Source: Adlercreutzia sp. ZJ176
GTDB taxonomy: Bacteria; Actinomycetota; Coriobacteriia; Coriobacteriales; Eggerthellaceae
Direction of reading: 5' to 3'
NCBI RefSeq assembly: GCF_011038975.1
Contig: NZ_JAAKEC010000008.1
Span: forward strand, 62,001-126,000
DNA: 64,000 nucleotides
Every line of letters begins with the position of its first letter. The stretch's first letter is position 1. Positions 15,474 through 24,192 of the stretch are shown piece after piece. A program made the translations under genes and the position numbers. Below the pieces are notes generated by a model, which was not told the origin of the DNA, did not search any database, and saw nothing but the letters and a program-made list of their open reading frames with translations.

Positions 15474-16259
15474 ATGACCATATCGCCCCTTTCCCCCGCA
15501 ACACCGAAAAAGTATGTTGCGCACCTCGCGGCCGTCCTCGCCCTCACGGCAACGCTCGCCCTCTGCCTGGCGGGATGCTCCCCCGCCAGCGTCCAAGGCC
15601 CGAGCATCGACTCGCTCGATGCCAACGACCTGCCCGCTCTCCCCTCCGACAAGAACCCCATCGACTTCGCCGCCTTGCAGGAAGAGAACTCCGACGTGTG
15701 CGCATGGATCTACATCCCCGGCACCGAGGTCAACCTGCCCGTGTTGCAGAACCGCATCGCCGACAACTACTACCTCGTCCACGATGTCCACGGCAACGAG
15801 TCAGAGCTCGGCGCCATCTACTCGCAGTCGATCAACAGCACTGACTTCACCGATCCGGTCACCGTCCTCTACGGGCACACGTTCGAGGTAAACCAATCAT
15901 GGCGCGACAAGATGTTCGGAACGCTGCACAACTTCGAGGACGCTGAGTTCTTCGACAGCCATCCGAACTTCTACATCTACACGCCCACGCAGATCCTCAC
16001 CTACGAGATCGCGTCCGCCTACGAGTACGACAACCGCCACATCATGAACTCGTTCGACTTCAGCGACCCCGCCGTCGTCCAGGAATACTACGACTATGTG
16101 GTCAACCCCGACTCGATGGTGAAGAACGTACGCGAGGGCGAGCAACTCGTCGCAGGCGAGGACTCCATCATCCAACTGAGCACCTGCACGCGCCCCGCCA
16201 ACGACGCGGCGCGCTACCTCGTCACGGGAGTCTTGGTCAATGAGCAGTCAACCGAGTAG
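15474..16259 (+). CDS. Class B sortase with lipoprotein-type signal
   Basis: A 261-residue membrane-attached transpeptidase that cleaves a sorting motif and links the protein to the cell surface. The catalytic residues are visible: histidine in VTVLYGHTF, cysteine in IIQLSTCTRP, and an arginine in the following strand (ARYLVTG). NLPVLQN and WIYIPGTEVN are typical of class B. The N-terminus is unusual: a hydrophobic stretch ends LALCLAGCSPAS, which fits a lipobox, so the enzyme may be lipid-anchored instead of using a plain transmembrane helix. AAAGGAG is 7 nt before the ATG. It overlaps the next gene by 20 nt. Confidence 0.88.
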   Translation: MTISPLSPATPKKYVAHLAAVLALTATLALCLAGCSPASVQGPSIDSLDANDLPALPSDKNPIDFAALQEENSDVCAWIYIPGTEVNLPVLQNRIADNYYLVHDVHGNESELGAIYSQSINSTDFTDPVTVLYGHTFEVNQSWRDKMFGTLHNFEDAEFFDSHPNFYIYTPTQILTYEIASAYEYDNRHIMNSFDFSDPAVVQEYYDYVVNPDSMVKNVREGEQLVAGEDSIIQLSTCTRPANDAARYLVTGVLVNEQSTE

Positions 16260-17388
16260 CCCTGACGATAAGGCGTCGTGCGCGCGACATGTAGGGCCCG
16301 CTGTCAAGCAACCGCTGTCCCAATTCAGCGCGCAGCGCACAACGCAACACACACGTAAGATCAAACGTGCGGCACGCGTAGTCGGCATTGTCGTCATCCT
16401 CATTATCGCCGTCGTCAGCACAACAGCAGCGTGCCTTGTCAACGCCGGGAAGAGCAGCCTCCTCCAAGGGGTCGCGAACGTCAAGACGAGCGAAAGGACC
16501 GTCTCGCAAAACTCCGGCAAGACCGTCACCCACAATGGACAGACGTATCAGCTCAACGAGAACGTCACCTCCATCTGCATCATCGGAAACGACCAGGAGA
16601 GCACTACGCCTGCCGAGGGATACAACGGGCAAGCTGACGTCATCATGGTAATAGCGCTCGACACCGAGACGGGCAAAGCCACGGGCATCTCCATCCCCCG
16701 CGACTCGATGGTCGAGGTCAATCGCAACTATTCCGACACCAAGGAGTTCCATGACACGAGCCGCATGCAGATCTGTCTCGCCTATGCATATGGCGCAACC
16801 GACGAGGAGAGCAGCGAGCTCGTGTGCACGGCCGTCTCGCGCGTCCTCTACAACATCCCGCTCACCTACTACTACACCATGAGCATGTCAGGCATCGCAT
16901 CGCTCGCTGACGCTGTCGGCGGCGTCACCGTGGAGGCACTGCAAACCATCCCCGACACGAGCATTCATGAGGGAGAAACGGTGACGCTCCGCGGAAGCGA
17001 GGCGCTAGACTACGTTTGGTGGCGCGACGAGAGCAGGTACGGTACAGCGCTCGACCGCCAGGCGCGCCAGCAGCAATTCGTAACGGCATTGGCGTCGCAG
17101 GCCCTCACAACGGCGAAGAGCGACCCCGCCGCGCTCGTCAACCTCTTCAACGCCATGTCTGAATACTCCACCACCAACCTCGGCACCGCGGAGTTCAGCT
17201 ACCTCGCCTCGATCGTCGCCGGAAGCGGCATAGAATCCTTGAGTCTCACGGATCTGAAGGGCGAACCCGTCCACAACGAGGAAAGCTTCTGGGAGCAGTT
17301 CATCCTTGACAAGGACGCCGTCTACCAGACTGTCCTCGACGTGTACTACACGCCCGTCGGAGAGCCTCACGAGAGCGAGAAACTATGA
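16240..17388 (+). CDS. LytR-CpsA-Psr (LCP) family glycan transferase, copy 1
   Basis: LCP enzymes transfer lipid-linked glycans to peptidoglycan or, in some actinobacteria, to proteins, on the outer face of the membrane. The 382-residue protein has a basic cytoplasmic tail, one transmembrane helix near residue 48-68 (VVGIVVILIIAVVSTTAACL) and an extracellular LCP domain. Conserved elements are GQADVIMVIALDTETG (the aspartate for the lipid phosphate site), SIPRDSMVEV with the catalytic-site arginine, LCYTAVSR-like VCTAVSRVLYNIP, and DAVGGVTVE. The start lies inside the sortase gene. It is about 50 percent identical by eye to the next gene. Confidence 0.9.
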   Translation: MSSQPSSPDDKASCARHVGPAVKQPLSQFSAQRTTQHTRKIKRAARVVGIVVILIIAVVSTTAACLVNAGKSSLLQGVANVKTSERTVSQNSGKTVTHNGQTYQLNENVTSICIIGNDQESTTPAEGYNGQADVIMVIALDTETGKATGISIPRDSMVEVNRNYSDTKEFHDTSRMQICLAYAYGATDEESSELVCTAVSRVLYNIPLTYYYTMSMSGIASLADAVGGVTVEALQTIPDTSIHEGETVTLRGSEALDYVWWRDESRYGTALDRQARQQQFVTALASQALTTAKSDPAALVNLFNAMSEYSTTNLGTAEFSYLASIVAGSGIESLSLTDLKGEPVHNEESFWEQFILDKDAVYQTVLDVYYTPVGEPHESEKL

Positions 17389-18509
17389 GCGACGAAACCA
17401 TGAGATTGCCTGGAGACGCGCAGGAAGACGTCGCACCTCAAGAAGAGCATCGCTACACGTCCCAGGAGTCGCTCAGAGCGGGCAAACGAAAGCGCATCGT
17501 GATCGGCGTCATCCTCGCTGCCATCGCTGTCATCGCCCTTGCCGCCATCGCCTTCGCCTCCTTCCTCAACGCCGGCAAGGGCAGCCTCGTCAAGGCTGAC
17601 ACCGGTGACGCGAAGACCGTGGAGCACCAGGGCGTCACCTACCGCCTGAAAGACAACATGGCGTCCATATGCGTCATCGGAAGCGACTTTGAGAACGGAG
17701 GCGAGCACCTCGACGGCTTCAACGGGCAGGCTGACGCCACCATGGTGGTGGCGCTCGACACCGAGACCGGTGAGGCCGCCTGCATCGCCATCCCGCGCAA
17801 CAGCATGGTTGACGTCAACCTGCAGCACGGCGGGGACTTTCGCGGCACTAAGCGCATGCAGATCTGCCTTGCCTACGCCCTCGGAGAGGATGATGAGGAG
17901 GGCGGCGAGCTCATGTGCACCACCGTCTCGCGCCTGCTCTACAACATCCCCATCGAGCACTACTACACGATCAGCATCTCGGGGTTCGACGCGCTCACCG
18001 ACGCCATAGGCGGCGTGGAGGTAGAGGCACTCGAGGACATCCCCTACACCGACATCAAGAAGGGTGACGTGGTGACGCTGCACGGCGCCGATGGCGGCGA
18101 GCAAATCGTGTTCGACAGCGAGGACGTCAACTGGACAGGCGGCACCGCAGCCTGGTACGTGCGCTATCGCGACATGCACGAGATGAACTCTCCGCTTGCC
18201 CGGCAGGCACGTGAGCAGCAGTTCGTGCGGGCGTTCGCCAGCCAGGCACTCGAGGCCGCCAAGAGCAATCCCTCCGTGATCACCGACTTGTACAACACCG
18301 CCGCCGAATACTCAACCACGAACCTCGAGGCGTCGGAATTCGCCTACCTAGCATCGGTGCTCACCGAGCACGGCATCGGCACCATCAACCTCATCACCCT
18401 TGAGGGCGAGATGACTTTCAATGACGAGAGCGAGTGGGAGCAGTACATCATCGACCGCGACGCGCTCTACCAGACTGTCCTCGATGTGTACTACGAGCCG
18501 GTCGAATAG
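17385..18509 (+). CDS. LytR-CpsA-Psr (LCP) family glycan transferase, copy 2
   Basis: A 374-residue paralogue of the preceding protein, overlapping it by 4 nt (ATGA). A transmembrane helix lies at about residues 38-62, followed by the LCP domain: GQADATMVVALDTETG, IPRNSMVDV (here N replaces the usual D or E after the arginine), CTTVSRLLYNIPIEHYYTI, DAIGGVEVEAL. It carries an insertion relative to copy 1 around residues 236-262 (HGADGGEQIVFDSEDVNWTG). Both end in the same TVLDVYY motif. The duplicated pair and shared operon suggest two non-identical acceptors or glycans, or a heteromeric enzyme. Confidence 0.9.
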   Translation: MSDETMRLPGDAQEDVAPQEEHRYTSQESLRAGKRKRIVIGVILAAIAVIALAAIAFASFLNAGKGSLVKADTGDAKTVEHQGVTYRLKDNMASICVIGSDFENGGEHLDGFNGQADATMVVALDTETGEAACIAIPRNSMVDVNLQHGGDFRGTKRMQICLAYALGEDDEEGGELMCTTVSRLLYNIPIEHYYTISISGFDALTDAIGGVEVEALEDIPYTDIKKGDVVTLHGADGGEQIVFDSEDVNWTGGTAAWYVRYRDMHEMNSPLARQAREQQFVRAFASQALEAAKSNPSVITDLYNTAAEYSTTNLEASEFAYLASVLTEHGIGTINLITLEGEMTFNDESEWEQYIIDRDALYQTVLDVYYEPVE

Positions 18510-18518
18510 CAGAAAGCA

Positions 18519-18553
18519 GAGGCGCCGACGCGGCTCCGTCGGCGCCTCCTTTC
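18519..18553 (+). terminator. Terminator of the sortase/LCP operon
   Basis: Perfect 12-bp stem (GAGGCGCCGACG with CGTCGGCGCCTC), six-base loop CGGCTC, then CTTTC. Confidence 0.75.
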
Positions 18554-18629
18554 ATCAACTGACAGACAACGGGGCTTCTTTGGTTCGTTGCGCACTTCGT
18601 CAGACGGGCTTCGAGAACCTAAAATGGGA

Positions 18630-18953
18630 TCAGGGAAGCATCCGCGTGAGGTCACGCGCGCCGTAGATCAAGCGGCGAACCTCCATCACGTCGTCAAACA
18701 CCACGTAGAACACCATGTAGCTGCCCACCTCGAACCAATAGTACGGCAGAGGTCGCTCCCGGGTCGTCTTGTAGACGAGGGCGATCGTCGGGTTCTCCAG
18801 ATGAGCGAGGATGCCCGCCTCAACTGCGTCGACGAAGCGCTCGGCCGCCTCAGGCGCCCGCAGAACATACTTGAGGTACGAAACCGCCGCGTTGAGGTCG
18901 TCCCAGAACAGCGGCAGGTACTGCAGCCTATAGCGCTGCGGCGCGGCGCTCAT
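18630..18953 (-). CDS. ParE/RelE-type toxin
   Basis: A 107-residue basic protein of the RelE/ParE fold. QYLPLFWDDLNAAVSYLKYV and APEAAERFVDAVEAGI are the two N-terminal helices; PYYWFEVGSYMVFYVV, then VMEVRRLIYGARDLTRML, is the beta-sheet core with the C-terminal arginine-rich strand. It overlaps the antitoxin gene by 26 nt, and GGGAGGGG precedes its ATG. Members of this family either poison gyrase or cleave ribosome-bound mRNA; which applies here cannot be seen. It converges on the LCP operon with a shared terminator between them. Confidence 0.85.
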   Translation of the reverse strand: MSAAPQRYRLQYLPLFWDDLNAAVSYLKYVLRAPEAAERFVDAVEAGILAHLENPTIALVYKTTRERPLPYYWFEVGSYMVFYVVFDDVMEVRRLIYGARDLTRMLP

Positions 18954-19203
18954 CGCAAAGCCCCTCCCTGATCGAGCTGAAGACCTCTTCGTGCGTGTAG
19001 CGCAAATTCGTCGTAGCAGCCTGGAGATCAGAGGCGTCGAGCGCCGACTCCACGGTGCCGTTTATATGCTCGAACTGCTCGATGCTCATGACGACCATCG
19101 AGCCGTATCCGTTCTTCGTCAGAAAGACCGGGCCGCTCTCGACAACGTCTCGCTCGACGTCAGGGTAATGGTTTCGCAAGTCAGATACCGGCCGTATGTT
19201 CAT
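18928..19203 (-). CDS. Phd/YefM-type antitoxin
   Basis: A 91-residue partner of the adjacent ParE-like toxin. The N-terminal Phd/YefM fold is seen in MNIRPVSDLRNHYPDVERDV, VFLTKNGYGSMVVMSIEQFE, with an acidic, probably disordered C-terminus that would wrap the toxin. Such antitoxins also repress their own operon. AAGGGGCG precedes the ATG. Two AAATTCG repeats about 21 bp apart upstream (19220-19250) could be the operator. Confidence 0.88.
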   Translation of the reverse strand: MNIRPVSDLRNHYPDVERDVVESGPVFLTKNGYGSMVVMSIEQFEHINGTVESALDASDLQAATTNLRYTHEEVFSSIREGLCDERRAAAL

Positions 19204-19338
19204 CGCTTCGCCCCTTGCTCGAATTTACCAGATGTTATCCGAATTTTATCACGATCGGCTTCGAATGTCCTAAACGGCGGAAACAGAGCCTGTTGTCCAT
19301 TTGGCAGGGTGGTTGTAAATGCACTCGCGCGAATGTCG

Positions 19339-20058
19339 CTACTCCTCAGCTTCTTCAACCTGCGCGCCGTCGACGATGCCGCGCATGGTCTTCACGCGCA
19401 AAGCCGCGGCGCGCGCTTCCTCGAGCTTGCCCTTGTCGCGCGCTTCCTGCAGAAACGTGTCGGGGTCCTCAACGCTCAGATACGCCGTCAGATCCTCGTC
19501 AGCCACCGCGTCCCCGCTCTCCCTCGCGATGAGGTCAAGCGCAGCGCTCAGCTTGATCTGGAACTTCACATCCTCGACGAGCTTCGCCTCGAACTGCGAC
19601 TCCGACAGGTCCTCCTGCTGCATGTACTCCTGCTTGCTCAGGCCCGCCGACGCGAGGCGCGCGGCATAGCTGCCGCGCGACGCCTTGGCGTACGCCGCCA
19701 GGACGCCTGCGGGAACCTCGCCCTCCAGCCGCTCCACCAACGCGTCGGCACAGCGGCTGAACTTGAGGTTGCCCACGTTGCAGGCGTGCTCCCGGGCCAA
19801 ATCCGCCTTGATGGCCTCGCGCAGCTCGGCGATCGAGCTCAAGTCGGGAAAATGCGCCTTCACCCAGTTGTCGTCGAGGTCGGAGATGGCATGGATGCCC
19901 GACCCCTTCTCAGCCCGCGCGACATAGCCGAACAGCTGCGCGTCAACGTCCTCCTCGCCGAACGCGGGAGCAGGCGGCAAGGTGATGGAGACCGGGCTCA
20001 TCTCCTCCAGAGAGAACCAGCTCAAGTCAATCTGCGGTAGCTTCTCGTTTTCTGACAT
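19339..20058 (-). CDS. Truncated trigger factor-like chaperone
   Basis: A 239-residue protein matching only the C-terminal chaperone domain of trigger factor: DNWVKAHFPDLSSIAELREA, a lysine/arginine-rich helix KADLAREHACNVGN, VPAGVLAAYAKASRG, then LSESQFEAKLVEDVKFQIKL and KTMRGIVDGAQVEEAEE. The ribosome-binding loop and the FKBP-type isomerase domain of full-length trigger factor (about 430 residues) are missing. It may hold client proteins without docking on ribosomes. ATG is chosen because AAGGAGGACGT precedes it. It is encoded alone, upstream of a toxin-antitoxin pair. Confidence 0.75.
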   Translation of the reverse strand: MSENEKLPQIDLSWFSLEEMSPVSITLPPAPAFGEEDVDAQLFGYVARAEKGSGIHAISDLDDNWVKAHFPDLSSIAELREAIKADLAREHACNVGNLKFSRCADALVERLEGEVPAGVLAAYAKASRGSYAARLASAGLSKQEYMQQEDLSESQFEAKLVEDVKFQIKLSAALDLIARESGDAVADEDLTAYLSVEDPDTFLQEARDKGKLEEARAAALRVKTMRGIVDGAQVEEAEE

Positions 20059-20170
20059 ACGTCCTCCTTGGTTCAAGGGATTCCCCTCTTGCGGTTGCGG
20101 CAACGAGCCGCACTGACGTAACGCCGCGTTGCGGCGCTGACATGATCACCGAGGACCGTGCGTTCCTTTG

Positions 20171-22111
20171 CTACTTCTGCTTATCGAGGAACGCGTCGAT
20201 CAAGGTGAGCATTTCCTGAACCGAATGCACGCCAAGCTTGTGGTAGATGTTCGCAATGTGCGTCTTGGCGGTGTGGATGGATATCACGAGCTCCTTTTGG
20301 ACGTACTCGGCGTTGCGCCCCTTGGCGATGAGGAAGAAGATCTCCTGCTCACGAGGCGACAGGCGGTACAGATCGGCGATCTCCTGACACGCGGTGCGCC
20401 ACGGGCGCCGCTCGTCGCGCGACACGTTCGACCGCGAGCGCTTCGGCGCAGACGCCGCAGACGCAGCCTGCTTGCCAGAAGAGCCCTTCGCACCTGGCGT
20501 CGTCTTGCGCTCGCCAGGCGCCTCAGCAGGATCGCCCGCACCCGCCACAGACGACGCGCCCGCCGCAGCCGATGCGTCCGCAGGCACCCTTTCGCTCGCA
20601 GGCGCCCTTGCGCCCGCCGCGGGCACCAAGGCAGCGGGATCGCCCGCGCCGCGCTTCCCCTTCGCTTCGCCTGGCTTGCTCGCCTCCGCGCCGCCGATCA
20701 GCGACGTGGAGAGCGCCGACCTGATGACGCACGAGCCGGAAGCCGAGCACGTGCTGCACAACAGGTCCAGCGCATCCTCGCTCAGCGGCTCGCCCGCAGA
20801 AGACCCCGACAAGCCAGAGGCCGGCGCGGTCTGCGCGACCAAGTCGGCGTAGCCGTCCTGGTTGAACGACGGGACGAGCGCCGTCGCCACCAAGAGGATG
20901 ATGGCCATGCCGCACACGAAGAGCAGCGCCAGGCCGAAGCTGCCTCCCGGCATGGCGGACACGACGAAGTAACCCGCGCACAGGCCCAAGCCCAGGCTCA
21001 GGTACACCGACACGCGGCCGCTGTCGATGAACAGCCCGAACCCCGTCTCAAAGCGCCTCACCAGGCTGATCCCCTGGATGAGCCCGCCGAAGTCGAAAAG
21101 GTTGAATCCGGCGAGGATGGCGATCTCGGCTATGATGAGAATCCCTCCCGCGGTGACTGCCGACACCTCGTCGCTCACCACGCCCACGAGGGCGAGCCCC
21201 ACGACGCCGAATACGAAGAACATCAGCGCGAACCGGTGCATCATGTCGATGTCGGCATGCGTGCACGGGCGCTCGGGAACTAAGATGACGATGATGCCGG
21301 CCACGATGATGCCGACGAACACCACCGCGTTGCTCGCCATGAGCAGCATCATGCCGTTGGCGGCAAACCCGCCTTGAACCAGCCCGAATACGAAGGCGAA
21401 GACGACCGTGGGAACGATGCGCTTGAGCGTGAACCGCTGCGTGGTCTTCTCGTGCAGGTTCCACCGGGCACGCGGCTTCGTCGCCGCCTCGCTCGAAGCC
21501 TGCTCCCGCAGCTGCTTGAACTTGCCGCGATGCGCGGCGAAGGAAAGCGACGCCACCAGGGGAAGGCACGCGGCCACCACCATGTTGGCCGGAGGCACCA
21601 GGCTGCCCACTAAAAGCGCGACGAGGCCGCCGCCGATCATGTCAAGCGCAAGCGTGCGGAAGGGATGCAAGATGGCGAGCCGCGCGAAGTAGTGCAGCCA
21701 CACGAACATGAGGAGCGCCTCGCTCACGCCGAGGCAGACGACGGTCGCCATGCGCACCGGAAGGCTGGTGTCCAGAAGCGTGCCCGAGAGCGCCGTCGCA
21801 AGGCACGCGAGCACCGTCACGAACGCGATGAGCTTCGGGGAGGTGAAGAACCCCCGCGCGTTGGTAGCCCGCCGATCGACGAGCGCCAGCAGCCCGAACG
21901 AAGCGGCGAGCGTGAAGTAGAGCACCATCTGCCGCCCGAAGAACGCGTCTTGCACCAGCTCAGGCGCGCTTATGAGCAAAGGGGAGAACAGCACGATGTA
22001 ATGCCAGCCCAGAAGGGCCTTAAACCCCAGCTGCTTCAGCACGCGGACAGTCGACGTGCTCAAGGCAAGGCTCAAGAAGCTATCCGAAGTAGTCGTCAGC
22101 AAAGCAAGCAT
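20171..22111 (-). CDS. LuxR-family regulator with polytopic membrane N-terminus
   Basis: A roughly 646-residue regulator. The N-terminal 430 residues contain about twelve hydrophobic helices arranged like an MFS half-pair; a linker of some 130 residues follows that is rich in A, G, P and S with a CSTCSASGSC cluster; the last 70 residues are a LuxR/GerE helix-turn-helix: LSPREQEIFFLIAKGRNAEY, SIHTAKTHIANIYHKLGVHS. Proteins of this plan are abundant in Eggerthellaceae and often control nearby xenobiotic-reducing enzymes, with the membrane part presumed to sense the substrate. The start is uncertain: an ATG is taken here; a GTG ten codons upstream has no ribosome site either. Confidence 0.85.
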   Translation of the reverse strand: MLALLTTTSDSFLSLALSTSTVRVLKQLGFKALLGWHYIVLFSPLLISAPELVQDAFFGRQMVLYFTLAASFGLLALVDRRATNARGFFTSPKLIAFVTVLACLATALSGTLLDTSLPVRMATVVCLGVSEALLMFVWLHYFARLAILHPFRTLALDMIGGGLVALLVGSLVPPANMVVAACLPLVASLSFAAHRGKFKQLREQASSEAATKPRARWNLHEKTTQRFTLKRIVPTVVFAFVFGLVQGGFAANGMMLLMASNAVVFVGIIVAGIIVILVPERPCTHADIDMMHRFALMFFVFGVVGLALVGVVSDEVSAVTAGGILIIAEIAILAGFNLFDFGGLIQGISLVRRFETGFGLFIDSGRVSVYLSLGLGLCAGYFVVSAMPGGSFGLALLFVCGMAIILLVATALVPSFNQDGYADLVAQTAPASGLSGSSAGEPLSEDALDLLCSTCSASGSCVIRSALSTSLIGGAEASKPGEAKGKRGAGDPAALVPAAGARAPASERVPADASAAAGASSVAGAGDPAEAPGERKTTPGAKGSSGKQAASAASAPKRSRSNVSRDERRPWRTACQEIADLYRLSPREQEIFFLIAKGRNAEYVQKELVISIHTAKTHIANIYHKLGVHSVQEMLTLIDAFLDKQK

Positions 22112-22301
22112 CCCCCTGTATGCACTCCCCCACGTAGACACGTGGTTGTTGAAGCGTAGCAGTTACTTCGCGGTCAAACCTACAGCTTGAAGTACTAAAT
22201 GGCATCCGATTCATACCTCAAACTCTACGCGGAACCAGCCACAGCATGCTACTTTCACCAACAGGATGCTGCTTTCGGCAAGCGCGGTATGAGGAGGAAT
22301 T

Positions 22302-22613
22302 ATGGCGGGCGGATGCTGGGTGTGCAACCCCTTTTGCGGAAGATGCCAACCTGCACCCAAAAAATCAGGGACGTGTCCTCGGTGCGGCACGGTGACCATC
22401 TTCGACAAGCGGGACATAGTCGCAGGCGCGCAGCTTGCGTGCAAGAAGTGCGGCGAGGATCTGAACCAGGATGTTCGCCCCTCCGTCGTGCGCTGCGGCT
22501 TCAGCGGCCTTATGTGCGCCTACCCCTGCGGCAAGAGCGCGAGCCACAACCTGGGCGAGGGAGCCTACCGCGTCTGCGAGAAGAACACGCCCCCGCGCGA
22601 AACGCCCTCATAG
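22302..22613 (+). CDS. Small cysteine-rich zinc-knuckle protein
   Basis: A 103-residue soluble protein with twelve cysteines. The pairs CWVCNPFCGRC, CPRCG, CKKCG and later C-x6-C-x3-C-type spacing (CGFSGLMCAYPCG) suggest two or three zinc ribbons or an iron-sulfur site. A strong GAGGAGGAATT precedes the ATG, supporting expression. No family is recognised. It converges with, and overlaps by 6 nt, the methyltransferase-acetyltransferase gene. It resembles in style the zinc-ribbon proteins of the molybdoenzyme operon some 6 kb away. Confidence 0.7.
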   Translation: MAGGCWVCNPFCGRCQPAPKKSGTCPRCGTVTIFDKRDIVAGAQLACKKCGEDLNQDVRPSVVRCGFSGLMCAYPCGKSASHNLGEGAYRVCEKNTPPRETPS

Positions 22614-23930
22614 GCTCAAGGCCATGATGACGGCGTCGTCGACCGAGCCCGAAGCCGAGCCGCCTGCCGTCGGGGGTTCGACGTAATACCCTGTCCTCAC
22701 GCCAACCTCCTGAAACCCCATGCGCTGGTAGAACGCCCGCGCCGCCGCGTTCGAGGCGCGCACCTCAAGCTGGGCGGCCACCTCGCCCGCGCGGCGCGCA
22801 CATCGCGCGGCGTACGCCATGAGCGCCCTCCCCACGCCGCAACGCCGCGCCGTGCGCGACACGGCTATCTTGGTGATGGAGGCCACGCCCTGCTCAGGCA
22901 GGTCCCACCAGCCCACATAGCCCGCCACCGCGCCTCCGTCGAGCGCGACCGCATAGCAGGCGCGCGGGTTGTGGTCAAGCTCGGCGAGGAGGGCCGTCGG
23001 GGACCAGGGGTCGTCAAACGATGACATCTCGATCTCCACGACCGCGCAGAGGTCTTCCTTCCCCATGGCTCGCACGGTCAGACCGTCCTGGCGCTCCTCG
23101 CGCAAAAGCCCCGATGCGCGTGGCGCAGCGCCAGGCTTGCGCCCCGCCACGTAGAACGTCGACGTGAGGAAGAAGTAGTCGTCTCGCTTGAACAGAAGCC
23201 GCCACTGCTCGAGCAGGTCGGCCATCTCGGCGCGCAGGCTTTCGCACGCGACGTGCGAGCCGCGGCGGAAGTACGTGCAGCGCTCGAAGAGGGCGGCGCG
23301 CGCCTGCTCGTCGAGCCCTGCTGTGCTCGCCGTGCGCACCCGCACCCGCACGTCAGAGAACCCCGCCCGGCCCAGGATCGTCGCGCACTTCTGCCCGTTA
23401 TGGCGGTCGGTGTGGCGCGTATGGGGAATTTGGGATCGCATGCGCTGGTCATACAGGGCCATCACGCGCCTCATCAGGTGATCGGGGTCAGGGTAGGACA
23501 GCTTCGCCTCGTCGTCTGCCGTCTTCGCCACCACCCAGCCGCCGGGCCGCAGAAGCTCGAAGGCGCGCGCCGCGGCTGCGGCCGCGTCAGGCACGTGCTG
23601 CAGGGAGTGGTAGAAGCACACCAGGTCGAACGATCCCGGCGCGCCCTCGTATTCGTCAAGCGAAGCGCAGCGAAACGAGAAGCGCCCGTCATGCGCGCGC
23701 TCACGCGCCGCGAGAACGGCGTCGGGAAGCGGGTCGATGCCCACCACCTCCGACACGTTGGAGAACGGGGCGAAGCGCGCAACGGTCGCCTCCCCGTCAA
23801 AGCACCCCACGTCGAGCACGCGCGCCTGCTCGACGAAGGGGAAGCCGACGTCAGCAAGCTGCGCGCACTCATCCGCAAAGTCAGCCTGCGCGACGAGCGA
23901 CATCTGCCGCGCATTCCAAGACACCGCCAT
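22608..23930 (-). CDS. SAM-dependent methyltransferase fused to GNAT acetyltransferase
   Basis: A 440-residue cytoplasmic protein with two catalytic domains. Residues 1-265 are a class I methyltransferase: motif I VLDVGCFDGEATV, motif II VVGIDPLPDAVLAARER, and FDLVCFYHSLQHVPDA, AFELLRPGGWVVAKT. Residues 285-440 are a GNAT domain of RimI type: LTVRAMGKEDLCAVVEIEMS, ASITKIAVSRTARRCGVGRA (acetyl-CoA loop), and AAARAFYQRMGFQEVG. RimI acetylates ribosomal protein S18; here the combination points to dual modification of one target or a detoxifying enzyme. I see no sign of a frameshift joining two genes. GAGGGGAACGGG precedes the ATG. Confidence 0.85.
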   Translation of the reverse strand: MAVSWNARQMSLVAQADFADECAQLADVGFPFVEQARVLDVGCFDGEATVARFAPFSNVSEVVGIDPLPDAVLAARERAHDGRFSFRCASLDEYEGAPGSFDLVCFYHSLQHVPDAAAAAARAFELLRPGGWVVAKTADDEAKLSYPDPDHLMRRVMALYDQRMRSQIPHTRHTDRHNGQKCATILGRAGFSDVRVRVRTASTAGLDEQARAALFERCTYFRRGSHVACESLRAEMADLLEQWRLLFKRDDYFFLTSTFYVAGRKPGAAPRASGLLREERQDGLTVRAMGKEDLCAVVEIEMSSFDDPWSPTALLAELDHNPRACYAVALDGGAVAGYVGWWDLPEQGVASITKIAVSRTARRCGVGRALMAYAARCARRAGEVAAQLEVRASNAAARAFYQRMGFQEVGVRTGYYVEPPTAGGSASGSVDDAVIMALSL

Positions 23931-24192
23931 CCCGTTCCCCTCTCATGCCGACGCTGCACCCGTGAGAACTTACGCTCCCGCCAAGTGCTCACCCTAGCGC
24001 GGCGAGTATGAAACAGAGCCCATATGGTACGCGCGACCATATTCACCCGCGCGCAGAAGCCCCACAATGTCAGGGGAAAAGAGCGCGGGCTCACCTGCGC
24101 CCTGCGCCGCGTGCTGCCCGCCGCACAACCCGCACGGCCTTTTGCGCCGCGCACGCGCGCAGACGCGCTCTGCCGTACGAGGAAGGAACCAT

